Shown in pieces: positions 46,781 to 55,313 of a stretch of 64,000 bases of DNA. Each line of letters begins with the position of its first letter. Position 1 is the stretch's first letter. Below the pieces are notes generated by a model. The model worked only from the letters and a program-made list of their open reading frames with translations, was not told the origin of the DNA and did not search any database. A program made the position numbers and the translations under genes. The DNA is from Aeromicrobium duanguangcaii (GTDB taxonomy: Bacteria > Actinomycetota > Actinomycetes > Propionibacteriales > Nocardioidaceae): the NCBI RefSeq assembly GCF_024508295.1, contig NZ_CP101990.1, positions 1-64,000 of the forward strand. Reading direction: 5' to 3'.

Positions 46781-46799
46781 TCTGGACACTCTGTCCAGA
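46781..46799. promoter_or_regulatory. Inverted repeat TCTGGACA-N3-TGTCCAGA, candidate operator
   Basis: This is a perfect 8+8 inverted repeat with a 3-base spacer, 26 bases before the binding-protein start and about 110 bases before the divergent glyA gene. It has the form of a repressor site for the peptide transporter. No adjacent regulator gene suggests itself, so the factor is unknown. Confidence 0.6.
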
Positions 46800-46907
46800 C
46801 GGTACTCCCGTCGGGCGGCGGGTGCCACGCCCGAAAGGTTGCGGTTCGATTAACCGCTCCCCGGACGGGAGAATGGGAGTGTCAGTCCGGGCGATACCCT
46901 TGAGGGC

Positions 46908-48185
46908 ATGAGCCATGACCAGCATCTCGCCGATTTCGATCCCGACATCGCGGCGCTCCTCGACGCCGAGCTGGCTCGCCAGCAGACGACGCTCGAGATG
47001 ATCGCCTCCGAGAACTTCGCTCCCGTCGCCGCCCTCGAGGCGCAGGGCAGCGTGCTGACGAACAAGTACGCCGAGGGCTACCCCGGCAAGCGCTACTACG
47101 GCGGCTGCGAGTTCGTCGACCAGGTCGAGCAGCTGGCCATCGACCGGCTCAAGCAGCTCTTCGACGCCGAGTATGCCAACGTGCAGCCCCACTCGGGCGC
47201 CTCGGCCAACGCCGCCGCCCTGCACGCGATCGCCACGGCAGGCGACACGATCCTGGGCCTGGATCTGGCCAACGGCGGCCACCTGACGCACGGCATGAAG
47301 CTCAACTTCTCCGGCCGCCTCTACAACCCCATCGCCTACCACGTCGTCCCCGAGACCGGCCTGGTCGACATGGACGAGGTGCGCGCCCTCGCGATCGAGC
47401 ACCGCCCCCGCGTGATCATCGCCGGCTGGTCGGCCTACCCGCGCCAGCTCGACTTCGCCGCGTTCCGCGCGATCGCCGACGAGGTCGACGCGGTCCTGTG
47501 GGTCGACATGGCCCACTTCGCCGGCCTCGTCGCCGCGGGTCTGCACCCGAGCCCGCTGCCGCACGCGCACATCGTCACCACCACGACGCACAAAACCCTC
47601 GGCGGTCCGCGCGGTGGCGCGATCCTCACCAACGACGAGGCGATCGCCAAGAAGATGCGCTCCGCGGTGTTCCCCGGCCAGCAGGGCGGCCCGCTCGAGC
47701 ACGTGATCGCCGCCAAGGCCGTCGCGTTCAAGATGGCCCTCCAGCCGGAGTTCGCCGAGCGTCAGCAGCGCACCATCGAGGGCGCCAAGATCCTCGCCGA
47801 CCGGCTCCTGGCCGACGACGCGGTCGCTGCCGGCGTCCAGGTCCTCACCGGTGGCACCGACGTGCACCTGGTCCTGGTCGACCTGCGCAACTCCGAGCTC
47901 GATGGTCAGCAGGCCGAGGACCGCCTCGACCAGGTCGGCATCACGGTCAACCGCAACGCCGTCCCGAACGACCCGCGCCCGCCGATGGTCACGTCTGGTC
48001 TGCGGATCGGCACTCCCGCGCTGGCCACCCGGGGCTTCGGTGCCGAGGAGTTCCGCGAGGTCGCCGACGTCATCGCCGCCGCGCTGCAGCCCGGCGAGGT
48101 CGACATCGAGGGCCTGCGCAAGCGCACGGCCGTCCTGGCCGAGCGCTTCCCGCTCTACCCCGGCCTCAAGCCGTTCACGTCATGA
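46908..48185 (+). CDS. glyA: Serine hydroxymethyltransferase
   Basis: This PLP enzyme converts serine and tetrahydrofolate to glycine and methylene-tetrahydrofolate, supplying one-carbon units. The 425-aa product has [17 protein letters not shown] and the YPGKRYYGG block. The PLP lysine is in [14 protein letters not shown] (about residue 230). The closing pattern is [20 protein letters not shown] with [10 protein letters not shown]. Length is normal. Its stop overlaps the SURF1 start by 4 bases. No glycine riboswitch is seen upstream. Confidence 0.97.
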   Translation: MSHDQHLADFDPDIAALLDAELARQQTTLEMIASENFAPVAALEAQGSVLTNKYAEGYPGKRYYGGCEFVDQVEQLAIDRLKQLFDAEYANVQPHSGASANAAALHAIATAGDTILGLDLANGGHLTHGMKLNFSGRLYNPIAYHVVPETGLVDMDEVRALAIEHRPRVIIAGWSAYPRQLDFAAFRAIADEVDAVLWVDMAHFAGLVAAGLHPSPLPHAHIVTTTTHKTLGGPRGGAILTNDEAIAKKMRSAVFPGQQGGPLEHVIAAKAVAFKMALQPEFAERQQRTIEGAKILADRLLADDAVAAGVQVLTGGTDVHLVLVDLRNSELDGQQAEDRLDQVGITVNRNAVPNDPRPPMVTSGLRIGTPALATRGFGAEEFREVADVIAAALQPGEVDIEGLRKRTAVLAERFPLYPGLKPFTS

Positions 48186-48916
48186 TCGATCGGCCGGGAC
48201 CGGGTGCGTGGTTTGCTCCGCGCCTGCTCGGCCTGCACCTGTTCGCGATCGTCGCGATCGGGTTCTGTCTGTTCATGGGCACGTGGCAGCTGGGCGTCTA
48301 CGACCAGCGTCAGGACGATGAGCGGGTCGAGGCGGCCGACGCCGCCCCCGCCGACATCACGTCGGTGTGGGGTCCGGGCGAGGTCTTCACGACCGACCAG
48401 GACCAGCGCGCCGTCACGGTGACGGGTCGGTTCCGGCCGGCGGCCGAGCAGCTCTGGGTCACCGATCGTGACCAGGGCGATCGCTCGGGCGCTTGGCTGC
48501 TGGCGCCGGTCACGGTCGACAACGCCCAGCTGATGGTCGTGCGGGGTTGGGCGCCCAAGCCCACCGCCACGTTCCCCGACGTGCCGGTCGGCGACGTCTC
48601 CTTCGAGGCGGTGCTGCAGCCGGGCCAGGAGTCCGGCGCGGGCTGGGATCCCCAGGCCCGCACGATCGGCTCGGTGCGGATCCCGACCCTGCTGAACGAG
48701 CTCGGCTACGACAACCTGTGGTCCGGCTTCGCGATCGCGACCGATCAGAAGGTGGCCGGCGGCCTGGACGTCGCCGAGGTCCCGTCGCCCGACGTGTCGT
48801 GGACGGCCGGCGGCCGCAACCTCGGATACGGACTGCAATGGTGGGTGTTCGCGGTCTTCGCGCTCTTCATGTGGTGGCGCATGTCCCGCGAGATGGTGCT
48901 TGGCCGAGATCGGTAA
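48182..48916 (+). CDS. SURF1-family cytochrome oxidase assembly protein
   Basis: The 244-aa protein has two transmembrane segments, one near the N-terminus ([27 protein letters not shown]) and one near the C-terminus ([17 protein letters not shown]). The loop between them faces outward and carries the SURF1 pattern [17 protein letters not shown] and [12 protein letters not shown]1 helps insert haem into cytochrome c oxidase. The gene overlaps the glyA stop. The DUF3817 gene follows, as in many actinobacteria. Confidence 0.88.
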   Translation: MIDRPGPGAWFAPRLLGLHLFAIVAIGFCLFMGTWQLGVYDQRQDDERVEAADAAPADITSVWGPGEVFTTDQDQRAVTVTGRFRPAAEQLWVTDRDQGDRSGAWLLAPVTVDNAQLMVVRGWAPKPTATFPDVPVGDVSFEAVLQPGQESGAGWDPQARTIGSVRIPTLLNELGYDNLWSGFAIATDQKVAGGLDVAEVPSPDVSWTAGGRNLGYGLQWWVFAVFALFMWWRMSREMVLGRDR

Positions 48917-48925
48917 TCTGGGGCC

Positions 48926-49264
48926 GTGAACGATCGACTGCTGCGCGCTTACCAGGTCATGGCGACCATCGTCGGACTCAACCTCCTGATCGTGATGGCG
49001 GGCTTCATCGGCAAGATCGCCACCGACGCGGGCTCGTGGTGGAACCTCAACCAGGACATGTTCCTGGTCATCGACCAGGTGCACGGCTTCCTGTTCATGA
49101 TCCTGATCGTCATCGTCGCCCGCCTGACCCTGCGCGAGAAGTGGTCCTGGGGCTTCATGCTCAGCGTCATCGTGCTGGCGTGCATCCCGTTCGTGTCCTT
49201 CTGGTCCGAGCGCCGCACCACCCTGCGCGTCCACGCCGGCCGCCAGCGCGCCGCTGCGGTCTGA
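48926..49264 (+). CDS. DUF3817 membrane protein
   Basis: The 112-aa protein has three hydrophobic segments (VMATIVGLNLLIVMAGFI, VHGFLFMILIVIVARL, WGFMLSVIVLACIPFVSF) and the conserved DQVHGFLFM and PFVSFWSERR of DUF3817. It starts with a GTG nine bases after the SURF1 stop. Function is unknown; association with SURF1 hints at respiratory chain assembly. Confidence 0.85.
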   Translation: MNDRLLRAYQVMATIVGLNLLIVMAGFIGKIATDAGSWWNLNQDMFLVIDQVHGFLFMILIVIVARLTLREKWSWGFMLSVIVLACIPFVSFWSERRTTLRVHAGRQRAAAV

Positions 49265-49268
49265 CGCT

Positions 49269-49472
49269 CTAGCCCTCGTCGTGCCCGGGGACGAACAGGT
49301 CCTCGATCCGGCACTCGAACACCTCGGCCAGCCGGAACGCCAACGGCAGTGAGGGGTCGTACCGGCCCTTCTCGATCGAGATCACGGTCTGGCGCGAGAC
49401 GCCGAGCTCGTCGGCGAGGCGCTTCTGCGACCATCCGCGCTCCTCGCGCGTGCGCAGGACGTGGTTGAGCAT
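49269..49472 (-). CDS. Small XRE-family HTH regulator
   Basis: The 67-aa protein consists almost entirely of a Cro/C1-type helix-turn-helix: NHVLRTREERGWSQKRLADELGVSRQTVISIEKGRYDPSLPLAFRLAEVFECRIEDLF, written here in the YgzD-like pattern. It overlaps the stop of the preceding membrane-protein gene by one base, so the two form a pair. Such pairs of a tiny XRE protein and a small membrane protein are widespread. The palindromes at 49947-49980 are the obvious targets for autoregulation. Confidence 0.88.
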   Translation of the reverse strand: MLNHVLRTREERGWSQKRLADELGVSRQTVISIEKGRYDPSLPLAFRLAEVFECRIEDLFVPGHDEG

Positions 49473-49933
49473 CAGCCCTCCCGGCGCCTGATCCACACCA
49501 GTCGAACGCCGACGTCGGCCATCGCGAAGCTGGTCAGAGCGATGAGCGCGACCCTGAGTGAGACGGCCAGGTCGACGATCACCCCGGCGACCAGGACCAC
49601 CCCCAGGACCAGCAGCAGGTCGGTGAAGGCGCCGCTCTGGGCACGCTGCAGCCACTGGGACTCGATCGTGTCGTCGGGGCGCTGCACCGCGTCGCGGATC
49701 GAGCCCGGGTCGACCAGGGCGACCCATGCCATCGCGAAGATCGACGGCAGCGAGACGAACGCCACCAGGAGGATCTCGTCGCGGCGCGACCCGTCGAGCC
49801 CCGTCAGCGCCCACAGCGCGAGCGCCCCCGACACCGCGAGCGCCGCCCCGGTGCATCCTGCCAGCAGCACCGCGGTCCCACCCCCGAACCGCGACCGTCC
49901 CCACGAGCTCTGGTCCCTCACCTGCGACGTCAT
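49472..49933 (-). CDS. Membrane protein paired with the XRE regulator
   Basis: The 153-aa protein has four hydrophobic segments, including GTAVLLAGCTGAALAVSGALALWAL, ILLVAFVSLPSIFAMAWVAL and DLLLVLGVVLVAGVIVDLAV. I do not recognise a characterised family. In similar loci the membrane protein holds or modulates the small XRE regulator encoded next to it; this is a family-level inference. Confidence 0.75.
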   Translation of the reverse strand: MTSQVRDQSSWGRSRFGGGTAVLLAGCTGAALAVSGALALWALTGLDGSRRDEILLVAFVSLPSIFAMAWVALVDPGSIRDAVQRPDDTIESQWLQRAQSGAFTDLLLVLGVVLVAGVIVDLAVSLRVALIALTSFAMADVGVRLVWIRRREG

Positions 49934-49946
49934 GCCGCGACCGTAG

Positions 49947-49980
49947 TGTCAAGGACGTTTGACAGTCAAGGGACCTTGAC
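49947..49980. promoter_or_regulatory. Two adjacent palindromes, operator of the XRE operon
   Basis: TGTCAA-N6-TTGACA (49947-49964) is followed directly by the perfect GTCAAGG-GA-CCTTGAC (49965-49980). Both share GTCAA half-sites. They lie 13 to 47 bases before the membrane-protein start, where an autoregulating XRE dimer would bind. TTGACA may also serve as a -35 element. Confidence 0.65.
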
Positions 49981-49984
49981 CTCT

Positions 49985-50064
49985 CCGCCCCGAGATTTGC
50001 TCCTCATCTCACCTTTGATTGCCCCTCAAAGGTGGAAATAGGAGCAAATCTGGGGAGGGGCGGG
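49985..50064. repeat. Large imperfect inverted repeat
   Basis: The left arm (49985-50018) and right arm (50026-50064) pair through CACCTTTGA/TCAAAGGTG (9 bp) and AGATTTGCTCCT (49993-50004) with AGGAGCAAATCT (50040-50051; 12 bp). An outer CCGCCCC/GGGGCGG is added, with a 5-base internal mismatch and a 7-base loop. It directly follows the crotonase stop on the minus strand. Its base composition is less G+C-rich than its surroundings. It could be a terminator, a small structured RNA or a MITE-like relic. Confidence 0.65.
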
Positions 50065-50067
50065 GGG

Positions 50068-50841
50068 TCAGCGGCCGGCGAAGGTGGCGTTGCCGGGGCC
50101 GTCGGCGAGGAAGGAGGCCATGCCGTGCTGGAGGTCCTCGGTGTCGAAGAGCTCGGCGGCGATGGCGGTGGTGCGGGCGATCGAGCCGGGCACGCCGCCG
50201 GCCTCGAACTCGCGCAGGATCTGCTTGGCGGCGCCGAAGGCGCGGGTGGGGCCCACCGCGAGGTCCGCGGCGAAGGCGTCGACGCCGGCGTCCAGCTCGT
50301 CGGGGGCGAAGACGCGGTTCACGACGTTCCAGCGCTCGAGGGTGGCCGCGTCGTACGGGGTCCCGGTGAACACGAACTCCTTGGCCCGCGCGACGCCGGC
50401 ACGGCCCGCGAAGCGCTGCGTGCCGCCCATCGTGGGGGTGAGACCGATGACCCGCTCGACCAGGCCGAACTTCGCCTTCTCGGAGGCCAGCAGCACGTCA
50501 CAGGCGAGCGCGACCTCGAGGGCCCACGTCAGCGTGAGGGCGTGCGCGACGAACACGGTCGGCACCGGCAGCGCGGCGAAGCGCTCGGGCAGCTCCAGCA
50601 TGCGGTCGTAGAGCGCCTGGGTGTCGGCCTTCGTCTTCCGGGCGTGGAACTGCGCGACGTCCACGCCGCCGGAGACGATCTTGCCCTCGGCGCGCACCAC
50701 GAGGACGCGAGGCAGGTCGGCCTCGACCTCGTCCAGCGCTGCGTCGAACTCGTCGTGGAGCTCCAGCGAGTAGAGGTTCACCGGGCCCGACGAGAAGGTC
50801 AGCGTCGTGACCCCCGCGTCGTGGCGCAGGTCGACGGTCAC
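50068..50841 (-). CDS. Enoyl-CoA hydratase/isomerase family protein
   Basis: The 257-aa crotonase-fold protein has an oxyanion-hole segment EGKIVSGGVDVAQFHARKT and HALTLTWALEVALACDVLLASEKAKFGL. The second oxyanion region reads VAHALTLTWALE rather than the usual GxxxGGG/A, so the active site deviates and the true reaction is uncertain. The usual catalytic Glu pair is partly kept (EKAKFGLVERVIGLTP). It starts with a GTG that overlaps a 35-codon upstream reading frame. Confidence 0.82.
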   Translation of the reverse strand: MTVDLRHDAGVTTLTFSSGPVNLYSLELHDEFDAALDEVEADLPRVLVVRAEGKIVSGGVDVAQFHARKTKADTQALYDRMLELPERFAALPVPTVFVAHALTLTWALEVALACDVLLASEKAKFGLVERVIGLTPTMGGTQRFAGRAGVARAKEFVFTGTPYDAATLERWNVVNRVFAPDELDAGVDAFAADLAVGPTRAFGAAKQILREFEAGGVPGSIARTTAIAAELFDTEDLQHGMASFLADGPGNATFAGR

Positions 50842-50945
50842 CGATCCGTCCGGGGATCGTAGGAGCCACCGCGGTCGGCGGTCGCCTTGCGGAGGACCAC
50901 GACGGCGGTCGCCACGGCGGCCAGGAGCAACACCAGTCTCGACAT
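50838..50945 (-). CDS. Small membrane peptide, 35 aa
   Basis: The predicted peptide begins MSRLVLLLAAVATAVVVLRK and ends in a polar tail (SYDPRTDR). It has one hydrophobic segment. Its stop overlaps the GTG start of the crotonase gene by 4 bases (GTGA), the arrangement used for translational coupling throughout this region, and GGGGG lies before the ATG. No family is recognised. It may be a real small protein or a translated leader. Confidence 0.45.
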   Translation of the reverse strand: MSRLVLLLAAVATAVVVLRKATADRGGSYDPRTDR

Positions 50946-51014
50946 GCCCCCACGCTAGCGTTCCCCGTTCGTCGGCTCGTGCAAGGATGGAGCCAACCCC
51001 TGAAAGGACGTGAA

Positions 51015-51545
51015 GTGCCCATCAACGCAACGCTCCACACCAACCGTGGAGACATCAAGATCGAGCTGTTCGACCACCAAGCACCCAAAACGGTGGCGAA
51101 CTTCGTCGGCTTGGCCGAGGGCACGAAGGAATGGATCGATCCCGCCACTGGTTCGGTGTCGACGAAGCCCTTCTACGACGGGCTCACGTTCCACCGCGTG
51201 ATCTCCAACTTCATGCTCCAGGGCGGCGACCCGCTCGGTGACGGCCGCGGTGGACCCGGGTACGAGTTCGACGACGAGTTCCACCCGGAGCTGCAGTTCG
51301 ATCGCCCGTACCTGCTCGCCATGGCCAACGCCGGCACCAAGCCCAACGGCTCCGGAACGAACGGCTCGCAGTTCTTCATCACGGTCGCCAAGACCGAGTG
51401 GCTGAACCGCAAGCACTCCATCTTCGGCGAGGTCAAGGATCCCGAGAGCCGCGCCGTGGTCGACGCGATCGCCGCGATCGAGACCGACCGGTTCGACCGT
51501 CCGGCCGAGCCCGTCGTGATCGAATCCGTGACCATCGAGCGGTGA
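51015..51545 (+). CDS. Peptidyl-prolyl cis-trans isomerase, cyclophilin type
   Basis: The 176-aa cytoplasmic cyclophilin starts INATLHTNRGDIKIELFDHQAPKTVANFVGLA. The catalytic site is FHRVISNFMLQGGDP with Arg at about residue 62; NGSQFFITVAKTEWLNRKHSIFGEV and the expected Phe and Trp positions follow. It accelerates proline isomerisation in protein folding. The GTG at 51015 has GAAAGGA upstream. Its stop overlaps the rhomboid gene start (GTGA), an arrangement conserved in actinobacteria next to crgA. Confidence 0.94.
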   Translation: MPINATLHTNRGDIKIELFDHQAPKTVANFVGLAEGTKEWIDPATGSVSTKPFYDGLTFHRVISNFMLQGGDPLGDGRGGPGYEFDDEFHPELQFDRPYLLAMANAGTKPNGSGTNGSQFFITVAKTEWLNRKHSIFGEVKDPESRAVVDAIAAIETDRFDRPAEPVVIESVTIER

Positions 51546-52408
51546 ACCCCGAGGGCGCCGGTCAGCAGACCTGCTACCGGCATCCCGACCGGCCCGCGTA
51601 CATCCAGTGCCAGCGGTGCCAGCGGTACATCTGTCCACAGGACATGCGTGAGGCCAGCGTCGGCTTCCAGTGCCCCGAGTGCGTGAGCCGGGGCCAGGCA
51701 GCCGTGCGCCAGCCGCGCACGATCGCGGGCGGGGCCGTCACCGGCAACGCCGGGACCATCACCTTCGCGATCATCGCGATCAACATCGCGGCCCAGGTCG
51801 TGGTGATGGCCACCGGCGGCGCCGGGAACCCCAACCAGAGCGGCTTCTTCCGCTGGGGCTGGATGAGCGGCATCGAGGTCGCCCAGGGTGACTACTGGCG
51901 CCTGCTCACCGCTGCGTTCCTGCACGGCAGCCTGATCCACATCGCCCTGAACATGTTCGCGCTGTACCTCTTCGGGCCGTACGTCGAGCAGACCCTGGGC
52001 CGGGTCCGATACGTCATCACCTACCTGACGCTCGCCATCGGCTCGTCCGTGCTCGTCTATCTGCTCGCGAGCCCGTTCACCCCCACGATTGGCGCGTCCG
52101 GGGCGGTGTTCGGCCTGTTCGGGCTGGCGTTGATCTTCCTGATCCGCACGCGCCAGAACATCACCGGGATGGTCGTCATCCTGGCGATCAACGCGTTCTT
52201 CAGCCTGCGCTCGGGGATCAGCTGGGAGGGCCACCTCGGCGGCTTCCTCACCGGTGTCGCGCTCGGCCTGGTGTTCGCCTACGCGCCGCGCGACCGTCGC
52301 ACGCTGACGCAGGTCGTGGCCTTCGTGGCCCTGTGGGCGCTGTTCATCGCCGCGATCGCGTGGCGGACCGACAACCTCGTCGGGTCGCTCATTCCCGGCT
52401 TCGCCTGA
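51542..52408 (+). CDS. Rhomboid-family intramembrane serine protease with zinc-binding N-terminus
   Basis: The 288-aa protein has seven or so membrane segments. The rhomboid dyad is Ser in TIGASGAVFGLFG (about residue 188) and His in WEGHLGGFLTG (about residue 231). The upstream HGSLIHIALNMFALY loop is typical of the family. The N-terminal 45 residues contain CYRHPDRPAYIQCQRCQRYICPQ with a later CPEC, a treble-clef or B-box-like zinc site found in actinobacterial rhomboids. It is coupled to the cyclophilin gene. Substrates are unknown. Confidence 0.9.
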   Translation: MNPEGAGQQTCYRHPDRPAYIQCQRCQRYICPQDMREASVGFQCPECVSRGQAAVRQPRTIAGGAVTGNAGTITFAIIAINIAAQVVVMATGGAGNPNQSGFFRWGWMSGIEVAQGDYWRLLTAAFLHGSLIHIALNMFALYLFGPYVEQTLGRVRYVITYLTLAIGSSVLVYLLASPFTPTIGASGAVFGLFGLALIFLIRTRQNITGMVVILAINAFFSLRSGISWEGHLGGFLTGVALGLVFAYAPRDRRTLTQVVAFVALWALFIAAIAWRTDNLVGSLIPGFA

Positions 52409-52438
52409 CCGTCGTGGCACCGAATGACAACGGTGTAG

Positions 52439-52470
52439 TTATCCACATGTGTGTGCACACCTGTGGGTAA
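52439..52470. promoter_or_regulatory. Perfect DnaA box in an inverted pair, between convergent genes
   Basis: TTATCCACA (52439-52447) is the exact consensus DnaA box. TGTGGGTAA (52462-52470) is its inverted partner with one mismatch. The 14 bases between them contain GTGT/ACAC, so the whole can also fold as a hairpin, and ATCACA-N4-TGTGAT follows. It lies between the stops of the rhomboid and crgA genes, so it could act as a terminator and as a DnaA-binding site. Confidence 0.55.
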
Positions 52471-52485
52471 TCACATGGGTGTGAT

Positions 52486-52734
52486 TCACTCCCACTTCAT
52501 CGCGAAGCCGAAGGCCGCGAGGATGAATCCCATGCCGATCACGAGGTTCCAGCCACCGAGGTCGCTGTAGCCGGGGATGGTGACGTCGGTGTTGCTGATC
52601 GTGTAGAACACGACGATCCAGGCCAGGCCGATGACCGCGCACGCGACCATCAGAGGAGCTGCCCACCGGTTGCCGATGCGCACCGGCTTGGGGCCGTTGT
52701 CGTCGACGGACTTGCGCTTGAACCTGTTGAACAC
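52486..52734 (-). CDS. crgA: Cell division protein CrgA
   Basis: CrgA is a small division protein that interacts with FtsZ, FtsI and the cell-wall machinery in actinobacteria. The 82-aa product has a short basic cytoplasmic start (FNRFKRKSV) and two membrane segments (WAAPLMVACAVIGLAWIVVFYTI and GGWNLVIGMGFILAAFGFAM) separated by a short outer loop. It ends in MKWE, as usual for CrgA. The GTG at 52734 has GGGAGAAG upstream. The neighbourhood with pknB, pbpA and rodA is the conserved one. Confidence 0.93.
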   Translation of the reverse strand: MFNRFKRKSVDDNGPKPVRIGNRWAAPLMVACAVIGLAWIVVFYTISNTDVTIPGYSDLGGWNLVIGMGFILAAFGFAMKWE

Positions 52735-52830
52735 GAGCTTCTCCCGGTCGGGCGGCGGCGAGGCCGCGGTGTGACGTACTCCGCTAGCGTAGTCGCCGTG
52801 CGGGACAGGCCACGCCATGAGGGGAAGAAC

Positions 52831-53541
52831 ATGACCGTCAGCAGGTGGAGAATGCTGGCGCTGCTGTTGGCCTGCCTGTGCGGATTCGTCGTCGTCGCGG
52901 CCGCGGTGACGTCCAACGGATCGGACCTGCGTCCCGCCGGAGGCGACCTGAACTCGGTCCTGCGCGACCGGGCCCGCGAGGTCGAGACCCGCCGCGAGGA
53001 GGCGGCCCGGCTGCAGCGCGAGGTCGACGCGTTGAGCCGCAAGGTCGACGACGCCGACCTGCGCCGCGACCTGCGCCGGGTGGCGGCCCTGTCCGACCCG
53101 GCGGGCCTGACTCCTGTCCAGGGACCCGGACTGCGCATCGCGCTGCAGGACGCACCCCGCTCCGTCGACATCCCGGGCCTGGACCCCAACCTGCTCGTGG
53201 TCCACCAGCAGGACATCCAGGCATTCGTGAACGCCCTGTGGGCCGGCGGCGCCGAGGCCGTGACGCTGCAGGGACAGCGGCTGATCACGTCCATCGGGAT
53301 CAAGTGCGTCGGCAACACCGTCGTGCTCGACGGCGTGCCGTACGCCCCGCCCTACGTCATCGAGGCGATCGGCAACCAGGGCGCCCTGCGCCAGGCCCTG
53401 GCCGCCTCGCCCGAGGTGGCGACCTACACGCAGTACGCCGAGCGCTACCGCCTCGGGCTCGACGAGCGCGCCGTGGACCGGATCAAGGCTCCGGCCTACG
53501 ACGGCAGCGTCTCGATGCGGTACGCGACCGCTCTGGAGTGA
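52831..53541 (+). CDS. DUF881 family protein
   Basis: The 236-aa protein has an N-terminal membrane anchor (MLALLLACLCGFVVVAAAV), a coiled-coil stretch (residues about 45-85) and the DUF881 core. Core marks are PVQGPGLRIALQDA, VVHQQDIQAFVNALWAGGAEAVTLQGQR and VGNTVVLDGVPYAPPYVIEAIG. The domain is probably extracytoplasmic. It is conserved beside crgA in actinobacteria and is probably involved in division or cell-wall assembly, but its function is not established. The ATG at 52831 has GGGGAAG upstream. Confidence 0.9.
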   Translation: MTVSRWRMLALLLACLCGFVVVAAAVTSNGSDLRPAGGDLNSVLRDRAREVETRREEAARLQREVDALSRKVDDADLRRDLRRVAALSDPAGLTPVQGPGLRIALQDAPRSVDIPGLDPNLLVVHQQDIQAFVNALWAGGAEAVTLQGQRLITSIGIKCVGNTVVLDGVPYAPPYVIEAIGNQGALRQALAASPEVATYTQYAERYRLGLDERAVDRIKAPAYDGSVSMRYATALE

Positions 53542-53549
53542 CCCTCCCC

Positions 53550-55283
53550 TTACGGGAGGATGCCGTCGTCCGTCGGCTCCGTGGTCGGGGTCGGCGTGGG
53601 CGTGGTGGGCTCCGGCGGGCGCGACACCGTGATGGTGATCGTCGTGCCCGGCGAGACCATGGTGCCCGGCTCGCGGCTCTGCGCCGTGACGGTCCCGTTC
53701 GGCGCGGTCCCGGACGTGTCGTTCTGCACCGAGACCTTCAGGCCGGCGTCCTCCAGCGTCTGACGGGCCTGGTCGGCGCTCTGCCCGACGACGTTCGGCA
53801 CGTCGACCTGACCGCGCGAGACGATCAGCGTGACGGTGCTGCCGCGCTCGACGGAGGTCCCGGGCGGCGGGTTGCTGTTGAGGACGCGGTTCTTCGGCTG
53901 GTCGCTGTCGGTGTTCTGACGCTTGACCTTCAGGCCGTACTGGTCGCCCTCGAGCAGGTCCTTGGCCTCGTCGTAGGAGTAGCTGGTGAGGTTGGGCAGG
54001 TCGACCAGCTCCGGTCCGGCGCTGACGATCAGGTCGACCGAGGTGCCCTCGTCGACGGACGTGCCGGCCTCGGGATCGGTCGCCATGACCTGGCCCTTGG
54101 GGATGTCCGCGCTGGTCTGCTCACTGGTGTCGCCGACGGTGAGGTTCTTGGACTCCAGCCGGTTCGTGGCGGTCTCGACGTCCAGTCCCTCGACCCGCGG
54201 CACCGCGACCTGCGGCGGAGCGTTGTCCTCGTCGCCGTTGTTGAGCATGAGGGCCACCCCGATGGCGGCCGCGATCGCGATCAGCACGAGCGCCAGGGCC
54301 CACCACTTGGCGTGGCTCTTCTTCTCCTCCTCCTCGCCGGGCGGGGGGAGGACCGGTGCCGTGACGGCCGGGGCGACCTGGGTGCTGGCGGCGGTCACCG
54401 GGACCGCCTGCGTCGGCGCGTCGACCGAGCCGCCGGCCAGGACGCGCTCGATGTCCTTGCGCATCTCGCCGGCGCTGGAGTACCGGTCGTCGACGCGCTT
54501 GGCGAGGGCCTTGGCGACCACGTGGTCCACCGCGACCGAGACGTCGGGGTTGAGCTGCGACGGGGGCCGGGCCTCCTCGCGCACGTGCTGGTACGCCACC
54601 GAGACGGGGCTGTCGCCGACGAACGGCGGGCGACCGGTCAGCAGCTCGTAGAGCACGCAGCCCGTGGAGTAGATGTCGCTGCGGGCGTCGACGGTCTCGC
54701 CGCGCGCCTGCTCGGGCGAGAGGTACTGCGCCGTGCCGATGACGGCGGCGGTCTGGGTCATCGCGCTCGAGGTGTCGGCGATGGCGCGGGCGATGCCGAA
54801 GTCCATCACCTTGACCTTGCCCTCGGGCGTCAGCATGACGTTCGCGGGCTTGATGTCGCGGTGGATGATGCCGGCGCGGTGGCTGTAGTCCAGCGCCGCC
54901 AGGATGTCGGCGGTGATCGACAGCGCGCGCTCGGGCAGGATCTTGCGGCCGTCGCGCAGGACGTCGCGCAGCGTGCGGCCCTCGACCAGCTCCATCACGA
55001 TGTAGGGCACCGTGGCGCCGGAGGCGTCGGTGGCCTCGCCGGTGTCGTAGACGGCGACGATCGACGGGTGGTTCAGGGATGCCGCGGACTGTGCCTCGCG
55101 GCGGAACCGCTCCTGGAACGTCTCGTCGGCGGCCAGGTCGGCGCGGAGCAGCTTGATCGCCACGGGTCGGCCGAGTCGCAGGTCGTAGCCGGCGCGGACG
55201 TCGGCCATGCCTCCGCGTCCGACCAGCTCGCCGACCTCGTAGCGGCCGCCGAGCGGCTCCATCTTCGCGTCACTCTCGGTCAT
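53550..55283 (-). CDS. pknB: Serine/threonine protein kinase PknB with PASTA domains
   Basis: The 577-aa membrane kinase regulates growth and division in response to cell-wall fragments. The kinase domain (residues about 15-275) has the Gly-loop [14 protein letters not shown] with the ATP lysine, the catalytic [18 protein letters not shown], and an activation loop with Thr ([20 protein letters not shown]). One transmembrane segment ([19 protein letters not shown], about residue 330) is followed by three PASTA repeats and a Thr/Pro-rich tail. Mycobacterial PknB has four PASTA repeats. It is the last gene of the operon, 30 bases after pbpA. Confidence 0.96.
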   Translation of the reverse strand: MTESDAKMEPLGGRYEVGELVGRGGMADVRAGYDLRLGRPVAIKLLRADLAADETFQERFRREAQSAASLNHPSIVAVYDTGEATDASGATVPYIVMELVEGRTLRDVLRDGRKILPERALSITADILAALDYSHRAGIIHRDIKPANVMLTPEGKVKVMDFGIARAIADTSSAMTQTAAVIGTAQYLSPEQARGETVDARSDIYSTGCVLYELLTGRPPFVGDSPVSVAYQHVREEARPPSQLNPDVSVAVDHVVAKALAKRVDDRYSSAGEMRKDIERVLAGGSVDAPTQAVPVTAASTQVAPAVTAPVLPPPGEEEEKKSHAKWWALALVLIAIAAAIGVALMLNNGDEDNAPPQVAVPRVEGLDVETATNRLESKNLTVGDTSEQTSADIPKGQVMATDPEAGTSVDEGTSVDLIVSAGPELVDLPNLTSYSYDEAKDLLEGDQYGLKVKRQNTDSDQPKNRVLNSNPPPGTSVERGSTVTLIVSRGQVDVPNVVGQSADQARQTLEDAGLKVSVQNDTSGTAPNGTVTAQSREPGTMVSPGTTITITVSRPPEPTTPTPTPTTEPTDDGILP

Positions 55284-55313
55284 GGTTCCAGTCTCCCAAA
55301 GGGTGGATGTGGT

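Noticed and set aside
46800-46907. Glycine riboswitch before glyA
   Set aside because: No tandem aptamer-like conserved segments are present and the gap is only about 110 bases.
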